DNA of 64,000 bases from assembly GCA_028716265.1 (NCBI GenBank), contig JAQUQD010000004.1, positions 1 through 64,000 on the forward strand, given 5' to 3'. Shown in pieces: positions 48,678 through 58,896 of the stretch (within the stretch, counting starts at the first letter, position 1; each line of letters starts with the position of its first letter). Under the pieces are notes generated by a model. It ran no database searches. It was given only the letters and a program-made list of their open reading frames with translations, and had not been told where the DNA came from. The translations under genes and the position numbers were made by a program. Source of the stretch: Bacteroidales bacterium. GTDB taxonomy: Bacteria; Bacteroidota; Bacteroidia; Bacteroidales; JAGONC01.

Positions 48678-51600
48678 ATGACAATCCCAGCATCCCATAC
48701 CAGGAGTATCCTTCTGACCTTCGCGGTATCCCTCTTGTTTCTGGTAATGGCCGTTATTACCGACCGTGGATTGACCCGGAGCCACTCACCAGAAAAAATA
48801 TGCCGCCGCATGGAAACGGTTCTGGCAGATCAATACAACCTCCTCGGTACATATCTTGAACAGCTCCGGGCAATAGAGCCCACAAATCAGGCAGACAACC
48901 AAACAGCGCTGTATGATCTGTACCGGCTCTACGAAAAAAGGGATATGGTCCTTCTGGAATACCATGCTGATTCACTGGTGATGTGGACGTCCAGTGCACT
49001 ACCCATGGATTCGTCGTGGTCACCGGATCAATTCAACCGCCGGATCATGTTTTTTCAGAATGGATGGTACCTCATCCGGAAAACAACCCAGGCCGACAGA
49101 ACCCTGGTGGGGCTTTATCATCTGAAAAATGATTATTCCTATCAAAATAAGTATCTTGACAACGCGTTCAGCAAGTCATTGAATATACCATATAATATAT
49201 TGATAACTAATAAAATAACAGATTATCCAATCCATTACACCGATGGAACTTATTTGTTTTCCCTGGTTTTCCCTCCCACAATGGGTTTAACCGGGAGTCA
49301 GATCTATGTTGTATTCGGGCTGTATTTTTTATTCCTGATTTTTTTTATAGCCGGAATGTACCAGGTGTACCAATGGTTCCGCGAATTTTTAAAGATCAGC
49401 ACCCCGTTGTTGTTCCTGGCGTTTACCTTGGATGTTGCCATCGTCAGGGTGCTTATCCTGGTGTTTCAGCTGCCACACAACCTTTATCAGACCGACCTGT
49501 TCAAACCCCTGTACTATGGCTCATCATTTCTGTTTCCATCGGTTGGCGATCTCGTTGTGAACGTACTTTTACTCTTGTTCATCGCATATGCGTTTTTCGT
49601 CATGGTTCGACCCACACTGAAAGCCAGAAGGATCAGGCGAGTCTTTCGGTATATCCTATCCATCTTTTTCTTCCTGTTCATCTTTTTTCTGATGGATGGA
49701 GTCCTTTACCTGGTGCGGGGGTTGATCCTGGATTCCAATTTTTCGCTCGACCTGAGCAGCCTTTTTGATATCACCTTTTCCAGCATCCTGGGCTTTGGAG
49801 TCATTGCCTGCCTGCTGATATGCTTTTTCATGATGGCTTACACCCTTTTTGTCTGGATCTATCTTTACCTTTTATCGCTCAAACAGTTTGTTCTTTTTCT
49901 GGTCTCTACCCTGATCCTATATTACATCCCGGCCAGTATCCTGGGGTATTCTCCCGATCCGGTCATCATCGGATTCCTGGCCGTCTTCCTGATCTCTTTG
50001 TGGGTGATCCGCGATAAACGGATTCCCCTGCCCTCCTTTAGCGCCCTGGTATACCTTTGTTTTCTCTTTGCTGCATTTTCGACCTATTTCCTTCATTCCT
50101 ATCATCAGGAGAAGGAAAAGGAACAAAGAAAATGGATGGCGATCAAACTTTCGATCGAAAGGGACCAGATCACCGAATACCTGTTTTCGGATACAGAAAA
50201 AAGGATCGCAACCGACAGCATTCTAAGGAGCGACATTTTCTCTGCCGTCACCACTGATTCGGTCGAGCAACGACTCATCCGGATGGTTGAAGAGCGTTAC
50301 CTGTCTTCCTACAGGGATACTTACAGCTATCAGGTCACTATCTGTGACCAGAAGCAAGTCTTGCAGATCCAGCCGGAAAATTACGAAGCAGGATGTATCG
50401 GATTCTTTACGGATATGATCCGTCAGATCGGAAAACCCACCGCCGCCACTACGCTTTACTTTCTTGACGATGGAACCGATGATATCAATTACCTGGCGCG
50501 GTTCTCCTTTGTTTCTCCAACAGGGGCCGATACTGCGGGGCTCTTCATCGAACTTTATTCCAAGTATATACCTAAAGCCCTGGGATATCCCGAGTTGCTG
50601 ATCGATCAGAAGACCTCGGTATTCACCGACCTGACCAACTACTCCTACGCCATTTACAACCGTCATGTGCTGACAAAGAGCGTTGGTAAGTTCTTTTACC
50701 CGATCAATGAGAACGAACTGGGACACTCTGCGGAAGAATTCACGTTTTTCAGCAAGGACGACTACAGCCATCTGCATTATACGGCCGGACCCGACCGCGA
50801 CATCATCGTCAGCACCCAGAGGGATACACTCTGGAGCCTTCTTTCTCCCTTTGCCTACCTAATCCTGTTTTACGGCATCGCCCTGCTGGTACTCCTGATC
50901 ATCCTTAATCCCCCGATGAAAACCAGGATGTCAACTGCCAGTTTTAAATCCCGCCTTCAGGTTGCGGTGATCACCATCATTTTCGTCTCCTTCCTGGTCA
51001 TAGGAATCACCTCTCTGTTCTACCTTGATAACCTGAACACAAAAAAGAACATGGATATTCTAAGCGAGAAGACACATTCGGTGCTGATCGAGCTGGAACA
51101 TAAACTTTCTACCGAACCTTCACTGTCCACCAATCTTACCGGCTACCTGACCGGGCTTCTGAATAAATTTTCCCAGGTATTCTTTACCGACATCAACCTG
51201 TACGACACAACGGGCTATTTACTGGCTTCTTCACGGAACGAGATCTTTGAGGAAGGTTTGCAGTCAAGACAGATGGACCCCATGGCCTTTCACCAGATGG
51301 CATTTCAGAACAAGACGGTATTCATCCACAAGGAACGGATCGGGAGCTATGAATACCTTTCCGCCTATGTGCCCTTTCAGAACAATGCGAATAAAACGAT
51401 CGCGTTTGTCAACCTGCCTTATTTCGCGCGCCAGACTGAACTTCGCCAGGAAATTTCCACTTTTCTGACCACGTTCGTCAACATCAACGTGATATTGATC
51501 GCCCTTGCCACATTTGTTGCCCTGATCGTATCGAGTTACATCACCCGCCCCATGGAGCTGATCCGGGATAAGATGAGGAAGCTGAAACTGGGCAGGACCA

Positions 51601-52391
51601 ACGAGAAGATCAACTGGCCAGGCAAGGATGAGATCGGTAATCTGGTGGAAGAATATAACCGGATGATCGATGAACTGGCAAACAGCGCTGAGCTTCTGGC
51701 CCGCTCGGAACGGGAAAGCGCATGGAGGGAGATGGCCAAGCAGGTTGCCCACGAGATCAAAAATCCCCTCACACCCATGAAACTGAGCATCCAGTATTTG
51801 CAGAAAGCCTGGGACGAAAAAGCCCCCGACTGGGATGTACGGTTGAAACGGTTTACCGACACTATTATTCAACAGATTGATAATCTATCACTTATAGCAA
51901 ATGAATTTTCTGATTTTGCCAAAATGCCCCAGCCGGTCCTTGAAAAGGTTGACCTGAAGGAGGTCATTTTGCACGCGGTGGACCTGTACAACGACATCCA
52001 GCATATCACATTCATTACCTCCGACATGCCCCAGGAGCTATGCCTTGTCAGGGCCGACCGAAAACAGATGCTCAGGGTGTTCAACAACCTGATCAAAAAC
52101 TCCGTGCAGGCCATACCTTCCCGGCAATCCGGGCTGATATCGGTATCCATCCATCCTGAAGAATCTGCCTGCCTGGTGCAGGTGAAAGATAACGGTATCG
52201 GGATACCTGCTGAACAGATCCCCCGGATCTTTACCCCCAGTTTCACCACAAAAACGGGCGGAATGGGCATGGGGCTGGCCATTGTCAAAAGCATCATAGT
52301 GAACTCCGGTGGCGAAATCTGGTTTGAATCACGGGAAGGGGAAGGGACAGTATTCTCTTTCAGGCTGCCCCTCTACCCGGAGAAGAAATAG
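48678..52391 (+). CDS. Large multi-TM sensor histidine kinase (HAMP, HisKA, HATPase; NtrY-like)
   Basis: 'WREMAKQVAHEIKNPLTPMKLSIQYLQKAW', 'RVFNNLIKNSVQAIP', 'VKDNGIGIPAEQIPRIFTPSFTTKTGGMGMGLAIVKSIIVNSGGEIWFES'; many N-terminal TMs. Confidence 0.92.
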   Translation: MTIPASHTRSILLTFAVSLLFLVMAVITDRGLTRSHSPEKICRRMETVLADQYNLLGTYLEQLRAIEPTNQADNQTALYDLYRLYEKRDMVLLEYHADSLVMWTSSALPMDSSWSPDQFNRRIMFFQNGWYLIRKTTQADRTLVGLYHLKNDYSYQNKYLDNAFSKSLNIPYNILITNKITDYPIHYTDGTYLFSLVFPPTMGLTGSQIYVVFGLYFLFLIFFIAGMYQVYQWFREFLKISTPLLFLAFTLDVAIVRVLILVFQLPHNLYQTDLFKPLYYGSSFLFPSVGDLVVNVLLLLFIAYAFFVMVRPTLKARRIRRVFRYILSIFFFLFIFFLMDGVLYLVRGLILDSNFSLDLSSLFDITFSSILGFGVIACLLICFFMMAYTLFVWIYLYLLSLKQFVLFLVSTLILYYIPASILGYSPDPVIIGFLAVFLISLWVIRDKRIPLPSFSALVYLCFLFAAFSTYFLHSYHQEKEKEQRKWMAIKLSIERDQITEYLFSDTEKRIATDSILRSDIFSAVTTDSVEQRLIRMVEERYLSSYRDTYSYQVTICDQKQVLQIQPENYEAGCIGFFTDMIRQIGKPTAATTLYFLDDGTDDINYLARFSFVSPTGADTAGLFIELYSKYIPKALGYPELLIDQKTSVFTDLTNYSYAIYNRHVLTKSVGKFFYPINENELGHSAEEFTFFSKDDYSHLHYTAGPDRDIIVSTQRDTLWSLLSPFAYLILFYGIALLVLLIILNPPMKTRMSTASFKSRLQVAVITIIFVSFLVIGITSLFYLDNLNTKKNMDILSEKTHSVLIELEHKLSTEPSLSTNLTGYLTGLLNKFSQVFFTDINLYDTTGYLLASSRNEIFEEGLQSRQMDPMAFHQMAFQNKTVFIHKERIGSYEYLSAYVPFQNNANKTIAFVNLPYFARQTELRQEISTFLTTFVNINVILIALATFVALIVSSYITRPMELIRDKMRKLKLGRTNEKINWPGKDEIGNLVEEYNRMIDELANSAELLARSERESAWREMAKQVAHEIKNPLTPMKLSIQYLQKAWDEKAPDWDVRLKRFTDTIIQQIDNLSLIANEFSDFAKMPQPVLEKVDLKEVILHAVDLYNDIQHITFITSDMPQELCLVRADRKQMLRVFNNLIKNSVQAIPSRQSGLISVSIHPEESACLVQVKDNGIGIPAEQIPRIFTPSFTTKTGGMGMGLAIVKSIIVNSGGEIWFESREGEGTVFSFRLPLYPEKK

Positions 52392-52442
52392 AGGTGCAAT
52401 AATTTTCCTATTTTTGCGCACAGAGGTAAATTCCACAACGGA

Positions 52443-53936
52443 TTGAATCCACTTCGACAACTTGCCGGCCAGACGCTGATCTACGGAATGGGAACCATCG
52501 TTCCCAGGGTTTTGAATTACCTGCTGCTGACACCGTTCTACACGCGTGTGTTCATTACCGGGGAATATGGTGTGATCACGGAACTCTATGCCTATGTTGC
52601 CTTTCTGATGGTGTTGCTAACATACGGGATGGAGACGGCGTTCTTCCGGTATGCGGAAAGTGAGACCGACAAGGAGAAGGTCTACCGCACATCCCTTACT
52701 TCCCTGTTTTTTACCACGCTGCTTTTCCTGGTGGTAGTGATCCTGTTTGCACAACCCATTGCCAACCTGATCAACTACTCTTCCCATAAAGAGTACATCC
52801 TGTATTTTGCCCTGATCGTGGCGATCGATGCATTCACCGCCATTCCGTTTGCCCGTCTCCGGCAGCAGCAGCAGGCCGCCCGGTTTACCATGATCCGGAT
52901 CGTCAATGTGCTGGTGAACATTGGATTGAATGTATTTTTTCTGTATGTGTGTCCAAGGGTCCTTGCGCATCACCCCGATTCCGTCGTCCGGTTCATTTAC
53001 TCCCCCGGGATAGGCGTGGGCTATGCGTTCATCTCCAACCTGATCGCCAGCGCAACCACGCTGCTGCTCCTGTTGCCTGAGCTTTTGCGTTTCAGGATCC
53101 GCTTTGATCCTGTCCTGCTCAGGCAGCTGTTGGCGTACGCACTTCCTTTGCTGGTGGTGGGCCTGGCGGGCATGGTCAACGAAGTGTCGGATAAGATTTT
53201 ATTGAAATACCTGGTGGTGCCTCCTCCGGGAACTTCCGATCCGGAAGCCTATGCCATGGGGCAGGTGGGCATCTACGGTGCGAATTTCAAACTGGCGGTA
53301 CTCATGACCCTTTTCATCCAGATGTTTCGCTTTGCGGCCGAACCGTTCTTCTTTGCTCAGGCCAAACAGGATAATCCGCAGAAGATCTATGCTGACGTCA
53401 TGAAATACTTTGTCATCTTCTGCCTGCTGATCTTTCTTGCCGTCACCCTTTATATGAACCTTTTCCAGTACCTCATCGGGAAAGATTTCAGGGAAGGACT
53501 TCATATTGTTCCTATTGTATTGATTGCCAATCTTTTACTTGGCGTGTTCTACAATCAGTCGATCTGGTACAAGCTAACCAACCTCACGCGGTACGGAGCC
53601 TACATCGCCCTGATGGGTGCGGCGATCACCGTGATCGTCAACGTGGCGCTGGTTCCCCTGATGGGATATGTGGGATCCGCCCTCGGACATTTGGCCTGTT
53701 ACTCGGGGATGGTCACCGTGTCCTATTTCATTGGGCAGAAGCACTACCCAGTTCCTTATGATATCCGGACCATGGCATTCTATTTCATCATTGCGGCGGT
53801 GCTGTTTGGCATCAGCCTGCTGCTGCCGGATCTGTCCCTCTTCCTGAAGACAGCAGCGCACACCGGATTATTTCTTGTTTTCGTACTTCTTGTCCTCATC
53901 AGGGAAAAGCCGCTTCGGGCAGGCCGGTTTACCTGA
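52443..53936 (+). CDS. Polysaccharide biosynthesis protein / oligosaccharide flippase family (MATE-like)
   Basis: 'LRQLAGQTLIYGMGTIVPRVLNYLLLTPFYTRVF' and ~12-14 TMs. Start codon appears to be TTG. Confidence 0.88.
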   Translation: MNPLRQLAGQTLIYGMGTIVPRVLNYLLLTPFYTRVFITGEYGVITELYAYVAFLMVLLTYGMETAFFRYAESETDKEKVYRTSLTSLFFTTLLFLVVVILFAQPIANLINYSSHKEYILYFALIVAIDAFTAIPFARLRQQQQAARFTMIRIVNVLVNIGLNVFFLYVCPRVLAHHPDSVVRFIYSPGIGVGYAFISNLIASATTLLLLLPELLRFRIRFDPVLLRQLLAYALPLLVVGLAGMVNEVSDKILLKYLVVPPPGTSDPEAYAMGQVGIYGANFKLAVLMTLFIQMFRFAAEPFFFAQAKQDNPQKIYADVMKYFVIFCLLIFLAVTLYMNLFQYLIGKDFREGLHIVPIVLIANLLLGVFYNQSIWYKLTNLTRYGAYIALMGAAITVIVNVALVPLMGYVGSALGHLACYSGMVTVSYFIGQKHYPVPYDIRTMAFYFIIAAVLFGISLLLPDLSLFLKTAAHTGLFLVFVLLVLIREKPLRAGRFT

Positions 53937-53967
53937 TTGATTATTTCCGTAATTTTGCCCGGTTTAA

Positions 53968-54411
53968 ATGTATCCCATGAAGATCAAGATCGTCAACAGG
54001 TCAAAATACCCATGCCCGGCCTATGAAACCGTTTCTTCCGCCGGCATGGATCTCCGTGCCAACCTCAGGCAGCCGATCAGGCTGGAGCCCATGGAACGGA
54101 TGCTTGTCCCGACGGGATTGTTCATAGAGCTCCCTGCGGGATATGAAGCGCAGGTCAGACCGAGAAGCGGTCTGGCGATCCGTCACGGTATCACGGTGCT
54201 AAATACACCGGGCACTATTGATGCGGATTACCGGGGCGAGATCATGGTTATTATGATTAACCTTTCACGGGAACCATTTGATATTCAGGATGGCGACCGT
54301 ATCGCACAAATGATCATCGCCTCCCATGAAAAGGCCGAATGGGTGGAGGTACGGGAGTTGTTGGATACAGACCGGGGCCAGGGCGGCTTTGGTCATACCG
54401 GAAACCATTAA
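53968..54411 (+). CDS. dut: dUTP diphosphatase
   Basis: '[11 protein letters not shown]', '[29 protein letters not shown]', '[10 protein letters not shown]', '[10 protein letters not shown]'. Confidence 0.97.
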   Translation: MYPMKIKIVNRSKYPCPAYETVSSAGMDLRANLRQPIRLEPMERMLVPTGLFIELPAGYEAQVRPRSGLAIRHGITVLNTPGTIDADYRGEIMVIMINLSREPFDIQDGDRIAQMIIASHEKAEWVEVRELLDTDRGQGGFGHTGNH

Positions 54412-54428
54412 ACGAACAGATACCTGTT

Positions 54429-56174
54429 ATGAGAAAGAGCGCCATTGTGATCACCGTGCTGGCAGGACTGGTATTTCAATTCGGCTGCAAAGGGCCGCAG
54501 GAAGCCATCCCCTTCGATCCTGCCGCTGTTTCAGCGTACAAGCCCGGGGAGAATTCGGCGCGCGGGATCACGGCACTGTTCATCGACGCAAAAAAGGAGG
54601 CCTTGCTGGGAAATCATATTAAAGCGGGGGCAATGTTTTTATCGGTGATCGATAAAGATCCACGCAGGGATGCTGCCTATCATGAACTGGCACAACTCTA
54701 CGTTCTCCAAAATAACCTGACCGATGCCCAGAAGATGGCCGAAAAAGCCGTGGCATTGGATCCTTCCAACTATTGGTACAAGATCACCCTGGCGGAGATT
54801 TGTCAGCGCAATCAGGATTACACCGGAGCCATCAGGATCTATGAAGAGCTTGTGCGTCTCTTCCCCGGAAATATGGAATATCATTTTCAGCTGGCCGCCT
54901 GCTATGTATATGTAGGGAAAATCAATGATGCGCTGGGAGAGCTCGACCGGATCGAGGAAAAGCTAGGCATCAGCGAAGAGCTGATACGGCAGAAAGAAAA
55001 GCTTTACCTGTACCTGAACAGGGTGGATGAGGCCGCTGCCGGCATACGGAAGCTGATCAGCGCCTATCCGGAGGAAAGCCGTTATTATGGCTGGCTGGCT
55101 GAGTTGTATATGTCGAACAATATGCCAGAGAAAGCCATCGAGGTCTACCAGATCATCGCTGACAGATTTCCGGACGATCCATATATCCATATTTCTTTGT
55201 CCGATTATTACCGGAAACAGGGCGATGACCAGAAAGCGCTGGAGGAGTTAAGGCTTGGTTTTGCCAATCCCCGTCTGGATATTGACACCAAGATCCAGGT
55301 GATGCTGACCTATTATTCGGTCGATGAATTATTTGACAAGATCAGGCCTCAGGCCATGGAGCTGGCGCAGATCCTTATACAGACCCATCCCGACAATCCG
55401 AAAGCGTATTCGATGTATGCTGATTTACTGGTCAGGGACAGTCGGTTCAGTGAGGCCCGTGATCTTTTTCATAAGGTCATCTCCCTCGACAGCAGCAAGT
55501 TCCTGGTATGGGAAAGCCTGCTGAGGGTGGAGGCTGAATTGGAGGATTATCAGGCCATGAAGCATGACAGCCGCCGCATGATCGACCTGTTCCCCCTCCA
55601 GCCCATCGGATATCTGTTCAACGGTGTTGCCCAGATGCAGCTCAGGGAGTACGAGGGAGCCATTGAAGCCTTCAAGGCCGGGTCGGGCCTGGTGGTCGCC
55701 AATAATCTCCTCCTTTCCCAGTTCACAGCATACCTCGGGGATGCTTTCCATCAGCTCGGGGATGTTTCTTCTTCCTTTGAGTACTATGAAAAAACCCTGC
55801 TCCTTGATCCCACCAATTCCTATGTATTGAACAATTATGCCTATTACCTTGCCTTGAGGAAGGAAAAACCCGAAAAAGCTGAATCCATGGCACAAAAAGC
55901 CGTTCAGCTTGATCCGGGGAATTCGTCCAACCTGGATACTTACGGATGGGTGCTATATATTCTGAACCGGTTCGAAGAAGCGGAGTCCTGGATCAGGAAA
56001 GCCCTTGACCGTGGAGGAACAGACAATCCTGTGATCCTGGAACACTACGGGGATGTGCTGTACAGGCTTGGAAGAACGGAAGAAGCACTGAAGTACTGGA
56101 AGAATGCAGTCGGGCAGGGGAAAGGGTCCGACAAGCTCGAACAAAAAGTGAAGGATGGGATTTTATACGAATGA
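54429..56174 (+). CDS. TPR repeat lipoprotein
   Basis: Lipobox-like 'VFQFGCKG'; multiple TPR units ('AYHELAQLYVLQNNLTDAQKMAEKAVALDPSNYWYKITLAEICQRNQDYTGAIRIYEELV'). Start at ATG 54429. Confidence 0.9.
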   Translation: MRKSAIVITVLAGLVFQFGCKGPQEAIPFDPAAVSAYKPGENSARGITALFIDAKKEALLGNHIKAGAMFLSVIDKDPRRDAAYHELAQLYVLQNNLTDAQKMAEKAVALDPSNYWYKITLAEICQRNQDYTGAIRIYEELVRLFPGNMEYHFQLAACYVYVGKINDALGELDRIEEKLGISEELIRQKEKLYLYLNRVDEAAAGIRKLISAYPEESRYYGWLAELYMSNNMPEKAIEVYQIIADRFPDDPYIHISLSDYYRKQGDDQKALEELRLGFANPRLDIDTKIQVMLTYYSVDELFDKIRPQAMELAQILIQTHPDNPKAYSMYADLLVRDSRFSEARDLFHKVISLDSSKFLVWESLLRVEAELEDYQAMKHDSRRMIDLFPLQPIGYLFNGVAQMQLREYEGAIEAFKAGSGLVVANNLLLSQFTAYLGDAFHQLGDVSSSFEYYEKTLLLDPTNSYVLNNYAYYLALRKEKPEKAESMAQKAVQLDPGNSSNLDTYGWVLYILNRFEEAESWIRKALDRGGTDNPVILEHYGDVLYRLGRTEEALKYWKNAVGQGKGSDKLEQKVKDGILYE

Positions 56175-56177
56175 TAT

Positions 56178-57026
56178 ATGCTGCGACATTATTCATTCTT
56201 ACTCAATCATTACTCAGTTATCCTCCTGTTCATTCTTTCTGTTCTGTTTCTGGTCACTTCCTGCAGCACCTCCCGCAAAACTGCAGTGGGACCGCTGACG
56301 GACATTAACGCCGATGTTCTTCTGCAAAAGATGACGGAACACGAACTGGAGTTTCAGACGTTTGCCGCCAGATTCAGTGCCTCCTACCAGGAAGGAGAAT
56401 CACGTGCTTCCTTCAGCGGAACACTCCGTATCCACAGGGACAGCATCGTCTGGTTGTCCTTTTCACCGGCGATGGGCATCGAAGTGATGCGGGTGGCCAT
56501 CACTCGGGATTCAGTGAAGGTCCTCGACCGGATCAGTAAAGTCAGTGTCATACAGGATTTCAGGTATCTTCACCGGTGGGTGAATGGACCACTGGATCTG
56601 GGCATGATCCAGGCGCTGTTAACCGGTACATGTCTGGCATACACCGATGGTGACCATTCCAGGGCTTACGTTGACAAAAAACTGTACAGGCTGGATTGTA
56701 CAAGGGCGTATCCCGATGCTGATTCAATATCGGGCCCTGACCAGGCTGAACTCCCCCAGTCGTTTCAGATTTGGCTGGAACCGGAAAATTTTAAGGTCGT
56801 CCGCACGTTTGTAAAGGAAACACAGGGAGCAACCCAGACCATGGAAGCCAGTTACATGGATTTTAAACTTTCCGGAGAGCAGGCAATTCCCTCGGAAGCG
56901 AACTTTCTGGTAAAGGATGGCAGACACCAAATGGAACTTTCGCTTCGCTATGCCCGCGTAAAGCTGAACGAATCCCTGACATTTCCCTTTACCATACCGG
57001 AGGATTATACAAGAGTGACCGAATGA
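56178..57026 (+). CDS. DUF4292 domain-containing lipoprotein
   Basis: 'LVTSCSTSRKTAVG...FQTFAARFSASYQEGESRASFSGTLRIHRDSIVWLSFSPAMGIEVMRVAITRDSVKVLDRISK'. Confidence 0.85.
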   Translation: MLRHYSFLLNHYSVILLFILSVLFLVTSCSTSRKTAVGPLTDINADVLLQKMTEHELEFQTFAARFSASYQEGESRASFSGTLRIHRDSIVWLSFSPAMGIEVMRVAITRDSVKVLDRISKVSVIQDFRYLHRWVNGPLDLGMIQALLTGTCLAYTDGDHSRAYVDKKLYRLDCTRAYPDADSISGPDQAELPQSFQIWLEPENFKVVRTFVKETQGATQTMEASYMDFKLSGEQAIPSEANFLVKDGRHQMELSLRYARVKLNESLTFPFTIPEDYTRVTE

Positions 57027-58294
57027 CCGCAAAAAGCCGTACAGAAAACAGGAAGTCTACGTCAATCCTAGGGATCCTCTTGACGTTATGGATAATATCT
57101 ATATTGATCCTCGGAAGCAGCTTTCCTCTCAGCGCCCAGGTGGGCGACAAAGAGACGCTTCAGCAAAAAAAGACGGAGATTGAAAAGGAGATCGAATACA
57201 CCAACAAACTTCTGGAAGAGACTCAGAAGAATAGGAAAGCTTCCATGAATGAACTGGCGGTGATCAACCGCAAGATCAGCAGGAGGGAAGACCTGATCCA
57301 GACTATTTCCGATGAACTGGTTGTTTTGGACAGGATGATCCTTCAGAACCAACAGTCGTTGAGTGAACTTGATGCCGAGTTAAAGCAGCTCAAGGATGAG
57401 TATGCCCGGATGATCTACCTGGCTTTTTTGAACCGGGGGGCGTATGACAGACTGATGTTTTTGTTTTCTTCAAGAAATTTCAACCAGGCGTACCAGCGGA
57501 TGAAGTACATGCAGCAATACGGCGACTACCGAAAGCAGCAGGCTGCGCGGATCCTGGACAAGCAGAATGAGCTTACGGAAAAGACCCGGGAAATCGAGCA
57601 GCAGAAAGCGGATAAAGAAACATTGCTCTCTTCCAAAGAAAGTGAACTTATCAAACTGGATGGAGAAAAGAATGACAAAAACGTTACCCTTTCACGTCTT
57701 GGACAAAAAGAGAGTGAATTGCGAAAGACGCTGAAAGAAAAGGAAGCGGCTGCCAGAAAGCTTCAGCAGGCCCTTGAGCGGATCATTGCAGAGGAGATCC
57801 GGAAATCCAATGAAATGATGAACACCCGTGCAGGAGCATCTTCCACGACGTTTGCCCTGACACCTGAAGAAAGGGAGCTTTCCAATTCATTCGCATCCAA
57901 CATGGGCAAGCTGCCCTGGCCTACGGAGAGAGGGATTGTCTCGAGCCCTTTTGGTGAACAGGCGCATCCCGTGCTGAAGGGCATCAAGGTAAAGAACAAC
58001 GGGATCGACATTCTGACAAGTTCCGGATCACCCGCCAGGGCCATCTTTGCAGGGGAAGTCACACGTATCATCTCCGTTCCTAAATACCACAACGTTGTCA
58101 TCATCCGGCATGGCGAGTTCTTGTCGGTATATTCGAACCTGGACGAAGTTATGGTCAGCAAAGGGGAAAGCGTTGTGACCAAGCAGGTGATCGGTTCCAT
58201 TCATACCGATGAATCCTCCTCCCGTACCGAACTTCATTTTGAGCTCTGGAAAGGAAAGGAATTGCAGGATCCCCTGCATTGGATTACTCACTGA
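57023..58294 (+). CDS. Murein hydrolase activator EnvC-like / M23 family peptidase
   Basis: Signal peptide, long coiled coil, C-terminal LytM-like domain 'WPTERGIVSSPFGEQAHPVLKGIKVKNNGIDILTSSGSPARAIFAGEVTRI...GEFLSVYSNLDEVMVSKGE'. Overlaps previous stop (ATGA). Confidence 0.92.
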   Translation: MTAKSRTENRKSTSILGILLTLWIISILILGSSFPLSAQVGDKETLQQKKTEIEKEIEYTNKLLEETQKNRKASMNELAVINRKISRREDLIQTISDELVVLDRMILQNQQSLSELDAELKQLKDEYARMIYLAFLNRGAYDRLMFLFSSRNFNQAYQRMKYMQQYGDYRKQQAARILDKQNELTEKTREIEQQKADKETLLSSKESELIKLDGEKNDKNVTLSRLGQKESELRKTLKEKEAAARKLQQALERIIAEEIRKSNEMMNTRAGASSTTFALTPEERELSNSFASNMGKLPWPTERGIVSSPFGEQAHPVLKGIKVKNNGIDILTSSGSPARAIFAGEVTRIISVPKYHNVVIIRHGEFLSVYSNLDEVMVSKGESVVTKQVIGSIHTDESSSRTELHFELWKGKELQDPLHWITH

Positions 58295-58363
58295 GCGATG
58301 GTGAAACAGGATGTTAAAAAATCTAAAAATTGTTCTTAGCAGGCATTTTGGATGTAAATATTG

Positions 58364-58371
58364 TATCTTTG
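58364..58371 (+). promoter_or_regulatory. TATCTTTG -7-like promoter box upstream of tatA
   Basis: TAnnTTTG pattern 20 nt before ATG 58391; no clear -33 TTG at the ideal spacing. Confidence 0.35.
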
Positions 58372-58390
58372 TTCATTAAACACTATCAAT

Positions 58391-58597
58391 ATGCTCACTG
58401 GATTGATACTTCTGGGCGTGATTGGACACTGGGAAATCCTTCTTATTGTGCTGGTCATCGTTCTGATTTTCTTTGGCGGGAAAAAAATACCAGAATTAAT
58501 GAAGGGATTAGGAAAGGGTGTTCGAAGTTTCAAGGATGGTATGAACGGAGAGGAATCAAAGGAAGATAAGCTTGACGATCTGACCAAGAAGAATTAG
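58391..58597 (+). CDS. tatA: Sec-independent protein translocase TatA/E
   Basis: '[38 protein letters not shown]'; single TM + amphipathic helix. ATG 58391 preferred. Confidence 0.95.
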   Translation: MLTGLILLGVIGHWEILLIVLVIVLIFFGGKKIPELMKGLGKGVRSFKDGMNGEESKEDKLDDLTKKN

Positions 58598-58649
58598 GAT
58601 TTTTCATCGGTTAACCTGATTAGAAGCGGTTTTTATCCGTTTCATCCTG

Positions 58650-58682
58650 CCTAATGAGCCCGTTTCGCTTGTTAGGTTTTTT
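58650..58682 (+). terminator. Rho-independent terminator
   Basis: CCTAATGAGC-CCGTTTC-GCTTGTTAGG (10-bp stem with two G-U pairs) followed by TTTTTT. Confidence 0.8.
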
Positions 58683-58744
58683 ATATATAAATAAAAAATA
58701 AAACAAGGAAACGATAAAAGTTTTTTTGGTTTCTTTTTAATGTA

Positions 58745-58798
58745 CCCTACCCCTGCACCCCTCCCCGGCTAGCAAGGGAGGGGACGGGGGAGGGGTAT
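58745..58798. repeat. G/C-rich imperfect hairpin (CCCCTCCC...GGGAGGGG with outer TACCCC/GGGGTA)
   Basis: Arms 58758-58765 and 58776-58783 perfectly complementary; resembles the hairpin at 846-886. Confidence 0.75.
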
Positions 58799-58839
58799 TA
58801 GGCAGAGTCCCCGGTGCTTGCACCTGAATATGAGTCCAG

Positions 58840-58857
58840 TCCCGATATCTATCGGGA
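58840..58857. repeat. Perfect palindrome TCCCGATA-TC-TATCGGGA
   Basis: Read directly; same TCCCGA/TCGGGA family as 20061-20077. Confidence 0.8.
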
Positions 58858-58896
58858 TGACGAGGGATTTATACCAGTGATTTTTAAAAAATACAC

